DNA of 64,000 nucleotides from Streptomyces sp. XD-27. GTDB taxonomy: Bacteria; Actinomycetota; Actinomycetes; Streptomycetales; Streptomycetaceae. Where the stretch lies: positions 2,108,001-2,172,000 of the forward strand of contig NZ_CP130713.1 in the NCBI RefSeq assembly GCF_030553055.1, in the 5' to 3' direction. A program made the translations under genes and the position numbers. Below are positions 15,341 through 23,223 of this stretch, in pieces (position 1 is the first letter of the stretch; each line of letters begins with the position of its first letter). The notes under the pieces are model-generated. The model did no database searches. It saw nothing but the letters and a program-made list of their open reading frames with translations, and had not been told where the DNA came from.

Positions 15341-15865
15341 ATGCCCGCCCCCATGCCGCCACAGCGGCCCGACATCGCCGACGAACTGCTGCGCCGCATG
15401 GCAGCCGACCAGCACGCCCGCGGCGTCCGAGACGACGGCACCCTCGTCGCCCGCGATCCCGAGCTGATGCATACCGTTGACGCCGACAACACTCGCGCTC
15501 TACAGCGGATCATCAACGAGCACGGATGGCCCGGTCACTCCCTCGTCGGCGAGGAGGCGGCTAACGCCGCATGGCTCATCGCGCAGCACGCCGAGCTCGA
15601 CTTTCAACTGCGTGTCCTCGACCTGCTCCACGAGGCCGTCGACCGTGGCGAGGCCACCCCCATGCAGTTGGCCTACCTGACCGACCGCGTCTTGCTGCGC
15701 CAGGACCGACCGCAGGTCTACGGCACGCAGTACCTCGACACCGGCGACGGCCGCGGAATGCAGGTCTGGAAGGTCACCGACCCTGACCGCCTCGACGCCC
15801 GCCGCACCGAGGTCGGGCTCGGCCCGCACGCCGACTACGACGCCGAGATCCGCTCGAACTACTGA
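15341..15865 (+). CDS. DUF6624 family protein
   Basis: A 174-residue protein with the DUF6624 hallmarks: LQRIINEHGWPGHSLVGEEA, AAWLIAQHAELDFQLRVLDL, AYLTDRVLLRQ and QVYGTQ. ATG 15341 follows AGAAGGGGA. Members are scattered in bacteria, often in toxin, defence or mobile contexts; no activity is established to my knowledge. The conserved His and Asp near the QHAELD and YGTQ motifs could be functional. Confidence 0.8.
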   Translation: MPAPMPPQRPDIADELLRRMAADQHARGVRDDGTLVARDPELMHTVDADNTRALQRIINEHGWPGHSLVGEEAANAAWLIAQHAELDFQLRVLDLLHEAVDRGEATPMQLAYLTDRVLLRQDRPQVYGTQYLDTGDGRGMQVWKVTDPDRLDARRTEVGLGPHADYDAEIRSNY

Positions 15866-15948
15866 TCCCGGGCCTGTGCGCCTCGACGGCCGTTGCACCG
15901 GCCGCCGAGGCAGAACGTCACCAGCCGACTCAAGGAACTGACAACGCA

Positions 15949-16221
15949 ATGCGCGACTTTATCGCCTGCCTCTACATCTGGTTAACGCCCGGATTACGCC
16001 GCGCCCTGCGCACCGCCTACCAGCACGCCGGCGCCTGGTTCACCCCGCCCCCGCCGCCGCCCGCACGCCCCGTACTTACGCCAGCCCCTGCCTACGCCCG
16101 CGGCCCCCTGCCCGCGCACGTCCTGGCACGTCGAGTTCCCCTCGACGGACACGAAATCGACCTCGTACGCCCGTACTACGTCATGCGCGAACTGAGACAC
16201 GCCGCTGGAGTCTCCCCCTGA
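15949..16221 (+). CDS. Small protein with N-terminal hydrophobic helix
   Basis: A 90-residue protein: a hydrophobic N-terminus (FIACLYIWLTPGLRRALRTA), a run of prolines at about 38-43, and a C-terminal basic segment (DLVRPYYVMRELRHAAGVSP). It could be a membrane-tethered small protein. It lies directly before the radical SAM gene, so a precursor-peptide role was considered, but it has no recognisable leader/core division. Confidence 0.5.
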   Translation: MRDFIACLYIWLTPGLRRALRTAYQHAGAWFTPPPPPPARPVLTPAPAYARGPLPAHVLARRVPLDGHEIDLVRPYYVMRELRHAAGVSP

Positions 16222-16367
16222 TGCCTCAGCCAAGAGGTCCCCCAGAGAACCATGCAGAGCCGCGCCACCAGTCCGCGAACCGAATCGAGGTCACGGCCAT
16301 GAGCGCACCCAACGTCGTCAGCCAGACTCAATCCACATCGTGTTACCCCCGCTCCGGGAGGGAAGCC

Positions 16368-17260
16368 GTGCAGCAGATCACCACCGCCCCGTTACCGCCC
16401 ACCATCCGCAGCCTCGAACTGGAGATCACCGGCAAGTGCCAAGCCATGTGCGAGCACTGCGCGCCAGCCTCCGGACCTACCGGCACCGACGGCACCATGA
16501 CAGCCGATGACTGGCGGCGCGTCATCGACGAGTCCGCCGAACTCGGTATCGAGACAGTGCAGTTCATCGGCGGCGAGCCGACCCTGCACCGAGACCTTCC
16601 GGCCCTCGTCGAGCACGCCCTCGGACGCGGTATCGGCGTCGAAGTCTTCTCCAACCTCATCTCCGTACGCCGCACCGTCTGGGACACCCTCGCCCGGCCC
16701 GGCGTCCGCATCGGCACCAGCTACTACAGCGACCTCGCCGTGCAACACGAACAGATCACCAAGAAGCGCGGAAGTCACCAGCGGACCCGCGCGAACATCG
16801 TCGAGGTCCTGAACCGCGGTATCCCGCTGCGCGTCGGCATCGTCGAGGTACTCGAGGGGCAGCGCGTCGCCGAAGCCGAGGCCGAGCTGCGCGCGCTCGG
16901 CGTCCAGCAGATCACCGTCGACCGCATGCGCGGCATCGGACGCGGCGCCCGCGACACCGAACCGACACCCTCCGAGCTGTGCGGGCACTGCACCAAAGGA
17001 CGCGGCGCGATCCTCCCCAACGGCGACGTCGCCGGCTGCGTCCTGAGCCGCTTCATGACCGCCGGCAACGTCCGGCAGCAGCCGCTCGCCGACATCGTGA
17101 CCGGACCCAAGTGGGCCGACATCGCCGCGGTGATCCCGCCCGCCCCGGTCGGCGCCGGATGTCCCCCAACGACAGCAGCGACTGCAACCCAGCGAACACC
17201 ATCGCCTGCGCCCCCAAGCATGGCCTCTTCCCTGCCCCGACCCTGGGAGCATCCGCGTGA
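16368..17260 (+). CDS. Radical SAM protein, single-base frameshift near the end
   Basis: A radical SAM enzyme with the cluster motif CQAMCEHC (C-x3-C-x2-C) and a SPASM-like region (CGHCTKGRGAILPNGDVAGC). GTG 16368 has an ideal GGGAGGGAAG upstream and is preferred to ATG 16299 in the same frame. At the C5 run 17163-17167 the frame is lost. One added C restores a Cys-containing tail (CPPNDSSDCNP, then IACAPK) ending at 17260, 297 residues in all. Its stop then overlaps the GTG of the methyltransferase. Together these suggest a peptide- or small-molecule-modifying pair; the substrate is unknown. Confidence 0.8.
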
Positions 17261-18383
17261 ACTGGAAATCCCACGCCGCCGCCCTCGCCGACAGCGCCAC
17301 ACACCGCGGCTCGCGCTGGCACGGCCCCGTCGCCACCACCCCCCGGCATCTGTTCGTGCCCCGGTGGTGGCGGAACGGCCCCGACGGCTGGACCCTCCAT
17401 GACGGCACCGCCGACGAGCAGCAGTGGCTCGACGCCGCGTACAGCGACACATCACTCGTGACCCGCGTCGGCCCCTCCACGCCGACGACGCCAAGGCCGA
17501 CGACCACCCGCGCGGACTGCCCACCTCGTCCGCCACCCTGCCGAGCCTCGTCGTCCGCATGTTCCAGCACGCCCGCCTCACCGACGGCGATGAACTACTC
17601 GACCTCGGCACCGGGTCCGGCTACGGAACCGCCCTCGCCACCCACAGGCTCGGCGAACGCCGCGTAGTCAGTGTCGATGTCGACCCTGGCCTCGTCATCG
17701 CCGCCCGCGACCGCCTCGCCGAGATCAACCAGCGCCCGACAGTCGTCGTTGCCGACGCCACGAAATCCCTACCCGGCGAGTACGACGCCATCGTCGCCAC
17801 CGTCGGACTCCGCCCCATCCACACCAGCGTGCTCGCCGCCCTGAAACCGGGCGGTCGACTGGTCACCACCATCGCCGGAACCTCGCTGCTCGTCACCGCC
17901 CAGAAGGACGAGGACGGCGGAGCAACCGGCCGCGTCGAGTGGGACCGCGCCGGCTTCATGCGCACCCGCCACGAAGACGACTACCCGCCCGGCCTCGACG
18001 AGCTGCTCGACACCGCGCGCGAACACGACGGAGACGACGTCACCCGCAGCCCGTACCCCGTCGTCGACGTCGCCAACGCATGGGACCTGCACTCGATGCT
18101 CGACGTCACCGCGCCGGACATCGAGCACCACTATGAGGAGACCGACGAGCAGCGCGTCGCACTGATGGCCCACGCTGACGGATCCTGGACCCGCGCCACC
18201 GCACGCGGCGACGAGCCCGCCACGGTCCACCAGGGCGGCCCCCGCCGCCTCTGGGACATCCTCGACGAGCTCCGCGGCTACTGGCTGACGAACGGCGAGC
18301 TGCCCGTGCGCGGCGCACATGTATGGATCAAGCCCGACGGCACCACATGGCTCGCCCGCGGGAAGTGGCACGTCAAGGTCTGA
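17257..18383 (+). CDS. PCMT-like methyltransferase of a peptide-maturation type, frameshifted
   Basis: A SAM-dependent methyltransferase with the protein-isoaspartyl methyltransferase fold: ELLDLGTGSGYGTALATHRL binds SAM, and VVSVDVDPG follows. The C-terminal part (GPRRLWDILDELRGYWLTNG) resembles methyltransferases of FxLD and ATP-grasp peptide systems. The frame breaks at the C4 run 17472-17475; one added C gives a continuous 375-residue protein. GTG 17257 is coupled to the radical SAM gene. No ATP-grasp or dehydratase gene is nearby, so this would be a reduced or different system. Confidence 0.8.
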
Positions 18384-18410
18384 CCCTGGGGCCATACTGC
18401 CGCAGAACGC

Positions 18411-18452
18411 AGTGCCCCCGGCAAGGGCCGTCACACACCCGCCGGGGGCACT
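18411..18452 (+). terminator. Hairpin after the methyltransferase gene
   Basis: A perfect 12-base-pair stem (AGTGCCCCCGGC with its complement at 18441-18452) and an 18-base loop, 27 bases after the stop. There is no U tract, as is common for Streptomyces terminators. Confidence 0.7.
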
Positions 18453-18491
18453 GCTCTGGGTATCGCCGTCAGGCATGGGCAGGGTTCTCCG

Positions 18492-18683
18492 TCACCCCTC
18501 ACGGCGCCCGTACCGCAGGTTGCTCAGCGCCGTCACAGCCATCGGTGAGAGGCCAATCACGGTAAGGCGGTCGTCGACCCGCCGCGTGAGGATCCAACCC
18601 TTCGCCCGCAGGGACGCCACATCCCGCAGGACGTCCCCACCCGCGTCGCCGGCCAGTTCCTCCGCGGTGATGCGGAAGTCCAT
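18492..18683 (-). CDS. Small winged-helix-like hypothetical protein
   Basis: A 63-residue protein (DFRITAEELAGDAGGDVLRD, then LRAKGWILTRRVDDRLTVIG). The pattern of helix, Gly-Trp turn and strand hints at a winged helix. Its ATG has a poor ribosome binding site. The upstream zinc-ribbon frame overlaps it by 127 bases in another frame, and the shift between them is again equal to one lost base. The two may therefore be one protein. Confidence 0.45.
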   Translation of the reverse strand: MDFRITAEELAGDAGGDVLRDVASLRAKGWILTRRVDDRLTVIGLSPMAVTALSNLRYGRREG

Positions 18684-18880
18684 AGGTCGACCGTACGTCG
18701 CCGCAGGTCGGGCTGCGCGACGATCCATCCCAGGCTCACGCACTCACCGCACCGCCACAGGGCGCTGGTCGCCAAACGGAGGTCTGCGGTCCCTGCGGCT
18801 GGCCTGTGCGCCCCACTCGCATGCCGCCCCGGTGGCACACGAGTCAGCCGCGGACACGTCGGGCATCGTGACGCGTCCAC
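18557..18880 (-). CDS. Zinc-ribbon protein, possibly fused in frame to 18492-18683
   Basis: The start GTG 18880 has GGAGGAAAG at good distance. The first 60 residues carry CPTC and CGEC pairs about 30 residues apart, a zinc-ribbon layout (SRCPTCPRLT, ALWRCGECVSLGW). After about residue 70 the sequence becomes Ser/Arg/Trp rich and overlaps 18492-18683. One missing base would join the ribbon to that small domain. Function unknown. Confidence 0.4.
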   Translation of the reverse strand: MDASRCPTCPRLTRVPPGRHASGAHRPAAGTADLRLATSALWRCGECVSLGWIVAQPDLRRRTVDLWTSASPRRNWPATRVGTSCGMWRPCGRRVGSSRGGSTTALP

Positions 18881-18982
18881 GCCACTTTCTTTCCTCCACA
18901 TCTAGCCATTCGGCATATGCCCGTGCTGTACTTCTCACGTCGTTTGGAAATTCCAAAGCAGGCTGTAGGGCGAGGAGGGAAG

Positions 18983-19852
18983 GTGTCCGACGCACCCAGC
19001 CCCGACGTGCTGCGCCAACTTGTCGGCAGGCTGCTGGCCAGATGGCGCAGCCGAGCCGGGCTGAGCCTGGAACAGGTCGTAGCCCAAGCCAAGCCGCATA
19101 TCCGACTCAGCCCGCCCACCTTGTCCCGGTGGGAGTCCGGCGTGATCCCGACGACGGGCAAAGCGAGGCGGACCAAAATCGAGCCGCTGCTGCGCTTGTA
19201 CGGGGCCACGGACGATGAGGTCGCCGCCACGCTTCGCCTGGCTGAAAGGGCGGCTGAAAACCCGTGGTGGTACGAGTACCGCGCGGAGCTGCCGGAGTGG
19301 ACGCGCACAGGCATCGCATACGCCGACTCGGCCACGCTCATCCACGTCTATGAGCCCCACCGCGTGCCGGGACTGCTCCAAACCGCGGACTACGCACGGG
19401 CGCTTCTCGGGACGGGACCCGGCGTCGACAGGCGCATCGAGGTCCTGATGCGCCGCCAAGCCATCCTGAACCGTCCGCACCCGCCACAGCTCTGGGCACT
19501 CCTTGATGAATCGGTTCTGCGGCGGCAGGTGAGCGACCCGGCCGTCATGCAGCAGCAGGTCAAGCACCTGCTGGAGCTGAGCACCCGCCCAAGGATCACG
19601 ATCCAGGTGGTGCCGCTCGCCGCGGGTCCCAACCGCCGGACCGCCCAACCGTTCAACATCTTCCGGCTGGCGCCCATCGAGCTGCCGGACGTCGTAGAGC
19701 GGCAAATGCTGGACGACCACGATTTCACCGACGATCAGCACACCGTCGCCCAGTACATGGACTGGTGGGGCCAGGCCACGGAGTTCCAAAGCCCGGCAGA
19801 GACCCAGTCCCTTCTCTCCGCCATCATCGCCGAATCGGGGGATACAGCATGA
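18983..19852 (+). CDS. XRE-family regulator with DUF5753 domain
   Basis: A 289-residue regulator. GTG 18983 has GGAGG upstream, better than the earlier in-frame ATG 18917. It has an HTH (GLSLEQVVAQAKPHIRLSPP, then TLSRWESG) followed by DUF5753 (HRVPGLLQTADYARALLGTG, RIEVLMRRQAILNRP). It overlaps the methyltransferase gene as ATGA. This regulator plus PF04672-type methyltransferase pair recurs in Streptomyces accessory DNA. Confidence 0.9.
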   Translation: MSDAPSPDVLRQLVGRLLARWRSRAGLSLEQVVAQAKPHIRLSPPTLSRWESGVIPTTGKARRTKIEPLLRLYGATDDEVAATLRLAERAAENPWWYEYRAELPEWTRTGIAYADSATLIHVYEPHRVPGLLQTADYARALLGTGPGVDRRIEVLMRRQAILNRPHPPQLWALLDESVLRRQVSDPAVMQQQVKHLLELSTRPRITIQVVPLAAGPNRRTAQPFNIFRLAPIELPDVVERQMLDDHDFTDDQHTVAQYMDWWGQATEFQSPAETQSLLSAIIAESGDTA

Positions 19853-20649
19853 GTCTCTACGCGGACGAGCCTCCAACCGCGCAGGTACCGCATCTCTACC
19901 AGCGCTTCATGAACGGAAAGGACGCGCGGCCGGCCGACGATGACGCCGCCGCAGCTGTACTAAGCGTCGCTCCGATGGCGGTGGAGATCGCGAAGAACAA
20001 TCGCTCGTTCATGTTGCGAGCTGTCGACTACCTCGCGAGCGAGGCCGGAATCCGGCAGTTCCTCGACATCGGTTGCGGCCTGCCACACGAGCCCAACCTT
20101 CACCACGTTGCACAGAAACACATCCCCGACGCACGGATCGTCTACGTCGACAATCACCGCACAGTCATCACACGGGCCCGAGCGCTGATGACGGACTCCA
20201 CCCCCGAAGGAACAGTGGAAGTCGTGAAGGCCGATCTCCGTGATCCCCGGGGCATCCTGTCGGCGCCCGAAGTGCAGCGGACACTCGACTTCACTCAGCC
20301 CGTCGCCCTGGTGCTCGCCTCCGTGACCCTGTTCATCCCGGACGCCGACGACCCGCACGGGGCGGTCAGGCAACTCATGGAAGCCCTGCCCAGCGGCAGC
20401 TACCTCGCACTGTCGCAGGCCACCTACGACTGGTCCAGGGACGTCGTGGCGGCCATCACGCGCACCTACGGAGCAAATGGGTTGGGCGCGTACCCCCGAG
20501 ACCGGGAGGCCACGCTTGCCTTCTTCTCCAGCCTGGAGTTGGTCGAGCCGGGCCTGGTCGCAACCAACCAGTGGCGACCGACGCCGGAGGCCCCGTTCAC
20601 CAGGCTCGTCGACTCCTCCATGTGGGCAGGCGTCGGCCGCAAACCGTAG
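19849..20649 (+). CDS. SAM-dependent methyltransferase (PF04672/DUF574-like)
   Basis: A 266-residue protein of the actinobacterial Methyltransf_19 type, with N-terminal YQRFMNGKDARPADDDAA, SAM-binding FLDIGCGLPHEPNLHHVAQK and RIVYVDNHRTVITRARAL. These enzymes are abundant in Streptomyces and commonly adjacent to XRE regulators. No substrate is known. It is coupled to the regulator 18983-19852 by a four-base overlap. Confidence 0.9.
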   Translation: MSLYADEPPTAQVPHLYQRFMNGKDARPADDDAAAAVLSVAPMAVEIAKNNRSFMLRAVDYLASEAGIRQFLDIGCGLPHEPNLHHVAQKHIPDARIVYVDNHRTVITRARALMTDSTPEGTVEVVKADLRDPRGILSAPEVQRTLDFTQPVALVLASVTLFIPDADDPHGAVRQLMEALPSGSYLALSQATYDWSRDVVAAITRTYGANGLGAYPRDREATLAFFSSLELVEPGLVATNQWRPTPEAPFTRLVDSSMWAGVGRKP

Positions 20650-20775
20650 GCAGGAGGCGCCTCGGGCGCCGATGCCTTGACCGAAACAACCTCGGGAAGC
20701 GCCCTTCTTGCCGGTTCGAGATCCCCACAAGGTGCACTTCCCGCTCATCAATTCCTTGCCCTTGGGGGATTCAGC

Positions 20776-21231
20776 ATGTCAGCGAGTGGGGTGCGGCCAC
20801 TCATGCCCGCCGGACTGGAATACGAGCCGGCAGTGGTGCTCGAACAGCTCGGCATTCACATCAAGCACACCTGGCTACGGGACACATGGGGAGCATGGTG
20901 CCCCAGTCTCCGAACTATCGTGATCGCCTCCGGCCTCAGCGCCGTGCAGGAACGGTGCATCCTGGCGCACGAGTTGGAGCACGTCTTGGCGGACGATGCC
21001 GGCTGCGCCGAAGGTCCGCTCGCGATTCGGCTGGAACGCGCCGCCGACCGCGCTGCCGCCCGCAAGCTGGTCGCCATCTCGGACCTCGCCGAAGTGGCCA
21101 AGTGGGCACCCGATGTCCACACCGCCGCGGCGAAGCTGCGGGTCACCGAACGCATGCTGCGGGTCCGTCTCGACGACCTCGAAGGGGAGGGCTGGCCATG
21201 GCCGCAGGCTGGATCGAAGATCGCTGGTTGA
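20776..21231 (+). CDS. ImmA/IrrE-type metallopeptidase
   Basis: A 151-residue zinc metallopeptidase with HELEH in CILAHELEHVLADDAGC, preceded by SLRTIVIASGLSAVQERC. ATG 20776 follows GGGGGA. ImmA peptidases cleave phage or ICE repressors to trigger induction; here the likely target would be one of the two XRE regulators, but that is inference. Its 3' end overlaps the integrase start by 34 bases, so peptidase and integrase should be made together. Confidence 0.85.
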   Translation: MSASGVRPLMPAGLEYEPAVVLEQLGIHIKHTWLRDTWGAWCPSLRTIVIASGLSAVQERCILAHELEHVLADDAGCAEGPLAIRLERAADRAAARKLVAISDLAEVAKWAPDVHTAAAKLRVTERMLRVRLDDLEGEGWPWPQAGSKIAG

Positions 21232-22616
21232 AGAAGCGCAAGGACCCCGTCACCAAGAAGCGCGAGCGAACCGAGCTCTGGGGCAGCAAGACCAAGCGGT
21301 ACCGCGTATGCGGCATCCCTGGGGTACGCAAGCGGTCCTTCGACAATCTGGAGGACGCCAAGACGTGGCTCAAATCCGCGTCCACGGACCAGAGCCGCGG
21401 ATCCCATGTTGATCCCCGCGACGGGGATGTGACGCTCCAGTGGTACGTCGAGAAAAAGTGGTGGCCGACCCTTCGGGTGCCTCCCACCACGAAGGAGACG
21501 ATGCGTCCACGCGTCTTCAAGCACATCCTTCCGCACGTGGGTCACCTGTCGCTGAACCGCATCGGCTCGGACGAGATCAAGGAGTGGCAGACGCGAGCTG
21601 AGGAGGACATCGACGTCGGCACGCTCCGGACCACCTGGCGACACTTCGCATCGATCATGCAGGCGGCCTTCAAGGCGAAACGCATTCCGGCAAATCCGTT
21701 CCGCGATGAAGATCTCCAACCGCCGACCGCGCCGAAGAGCAAGGCCAAGGCGTGGACGCGGGCAAGGGTCGCCGCTGTTCGGAAAGCGCTGGATCGGCGG
21801 TACCGGATCCTCGTGGACGAGGCTGTCGGGGCGGGCGTGCGGCAGGGCGAAGCGTTCGGGCTCTCGCCGGATGACCTGGATGGGGACGTCATCCACGTCG
21901 CCCGGCAGGTCATCAAGGTCGGCGGACGGCTGGCGTTCGCACCGCCGAAGGGCAACAAGGAGCGCGATGCGCCTTGCCCTCCGGAGCTCGCCGAGTCCGT
22001 CAAGGCGTACATGAAGGAGTTCGAGCCAGTCGAGGTGACGTTGCCTTGGGTGGACCCGGATCGGCCGAACATGAGGTGGGAGGACCGACCACTGGTAACG
22101 GTCCGGCTGTTGGTCACCACCCCGCGCGGGAATGCGATCAACCGGAGCACCTTCGACGAGAAGCAGTGGAAGCCCGCGCTCGTCGAGGCAGGGGTGATCG
22201 CTTCTCCCATCGTGACAGTTACCCCCCGGCCCGGGAAGCCCTCGCTTCGCCGAGTGAAGTGGAACATGCCGCGGGAAGACGGCTTCCACGTCCTCAGGCA
22301 CACGTTCGCATCGATCGTGTTGGCCGCGGGCGAGACCATCCAGCAGCTGGCCGACTGGTTGGGCCACTCCGATCCAGCCTTCACTTACCGGACGTACGTG
22401 CACTTCCTGCCGGAGTCCGGACATCGGGCATTGGAGGTACTTGGTACGTGGATCACCGGAGGGACTTCGGCCCCCGCGGCAAAGGCCCCTTCCGCGGGAG
22501 ACTCTCAGCAGGACGTCTCCGTCATCATCGCGGCGCTGGCAGAGATCACGGCCGGGGCGGACGTACCAGGGCCGCTCCGGGAACGCCTCACGGCGGTGCT
22601 GTCGACGGCAGCGTGA
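21198..22616 (+). CDS. int: Tyrosine-family site-specific integrase
   Basis: A 472-residue integrase. ATG 21198 has GGGGAGG upstream. There is an N-terminal Lys/Arg-rich arm-binding region (KKRKDPVTKKRERTELWGSK), a core-binding domain, and the catalytic set: R in GAGVRQGEAFGLSPDDL, HVLRHTFASIVL, GH in LADWLGHSDPAFTYRTY with the nucleophile Tyr close by. It is the rightmost gene of the element, pointing at rnpB. No excisionase was found beside it. Confidence 0.95.
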   Translation: MAAGWIEDRWLKKRKDPVTKKRERTELWGSKTKRYRVCGIPGVRKRSFDNLEDAKTWLKSASTDQSRGSHVDPRDGDVTLQWYVEKKWWPTLRVPPTTKETMRPRVFKHILPHVGHLSLNRIGSDEIKEWQTRAEEDIDVGTLRTTWRHFASIMQAAFKAKRIPANPFRDEDLQPPTAPKSKAKAWTRARVAAVRKALDRRYRILVDEAVGAGVRQGEAFGLSPDDLDGDVIHVARQVIKVGGRLAFAPPKGNKERDAPCPPELAESVKAYMKEFEPVEVTLPWVDPDRPNMRWEDRPLVTVRLLVTTPRGNAINRSTFDEKQWKPALVEAGVIASPIVTVTPRPGKPSLRRVKWNMPREDGFHVLRHTFASIVLAAGETIQQLADWLGHSDPAFTYRTYVHFLPESGHRALEVLGTWITGGTSAPAAKAPSAGDSQQDVSVIIAALAEITAGADVPGPLRERLTAVLSTAA

Positions 22617-22740
22617 CTGGTCGATGCGCGGACCGGCGCCGCAACCCCCTCAGAACCCCCTCCGGTGCGCTCTGGACAGACACTGCGAGCTCTTTGAGCA
22701 GGTGAGAGACACAGGCGGCGGACGAGTCGGCCTGTACGCC
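22617..22740. other. Candidate right attachment region of the prophage
   Basis: This stretch lies between the integrase stop and the 3' end of rnpB on the opposite strand. Integrases commonly lie next to attR, and 3' ends of stable RNA genes are frequent targets. A core site cannot be fixed without the left end of the element. No gene is seen in 22617-22716. Confidence 0.35.
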
Positions 22741-23125
22741 GGGTTCTGTCTCCCAGGGGCCTTGCGGCCCGTGGGGAGGCGGCCATCCATCTAGGGCCGG
22801 TGTTGCCACCGGCCTCGTGCGGTCTACCCGCGGACTCGGGCGGGCAGCCCTCGGTCGTCCGCGCAGAGCCGTCAGCCGACGGCTCCTCTTGACCTTGCTC
22901 CGGGTGGGGTTTACCGAGCCGTCCGAGTCACCTCGGACGCTGGTGGTCTCTTACACCACCGTTTCACCCTTACCGGGCGCCTCACGGCCCCCGGCGGTCT
23001 GTTTTCTGTGGCACTGTCCCGCGGGTCACCCCGGGTGGGTGTTACCCACCACCCTGCCCTGTGGAGCCCGGACGTTCCTCGGCGGGGTTGGACCCCGACG
23101 CGGCCGCCCGGCCGGCTCGTCCGCC
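22717..23125 (-). ncRNA. rnpB: RNase P RNA (bacterial type A)
   Basis: Read on the minus strand it contains the conserved GAGGAACGTCCGGGCTCC, then ACAGGGCAGGGTGG, the middle GGTAAGGGTGAAACGGTGG, and the late ACAGAACCCGGCGTACAGGC. P1 is formed by GGCGGACGAG at the 5' end and CTCGTCCGCC at the 3' end, which set the coordinates. Length of about 409 bases is normal. The 5' region upstream (23126-23223) holds its promoter area. Confidence 0.97.
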
Positions 23126-23223
23126 GTGTCGACCATGCTACCCGCAGGAAAGGGGCTGGTCGGACCGGGCCGCGCGACAGCTGTCGGGAGCTGCGGTCGG
23201 GGGCCACGGTCGCACCGGGGTGG

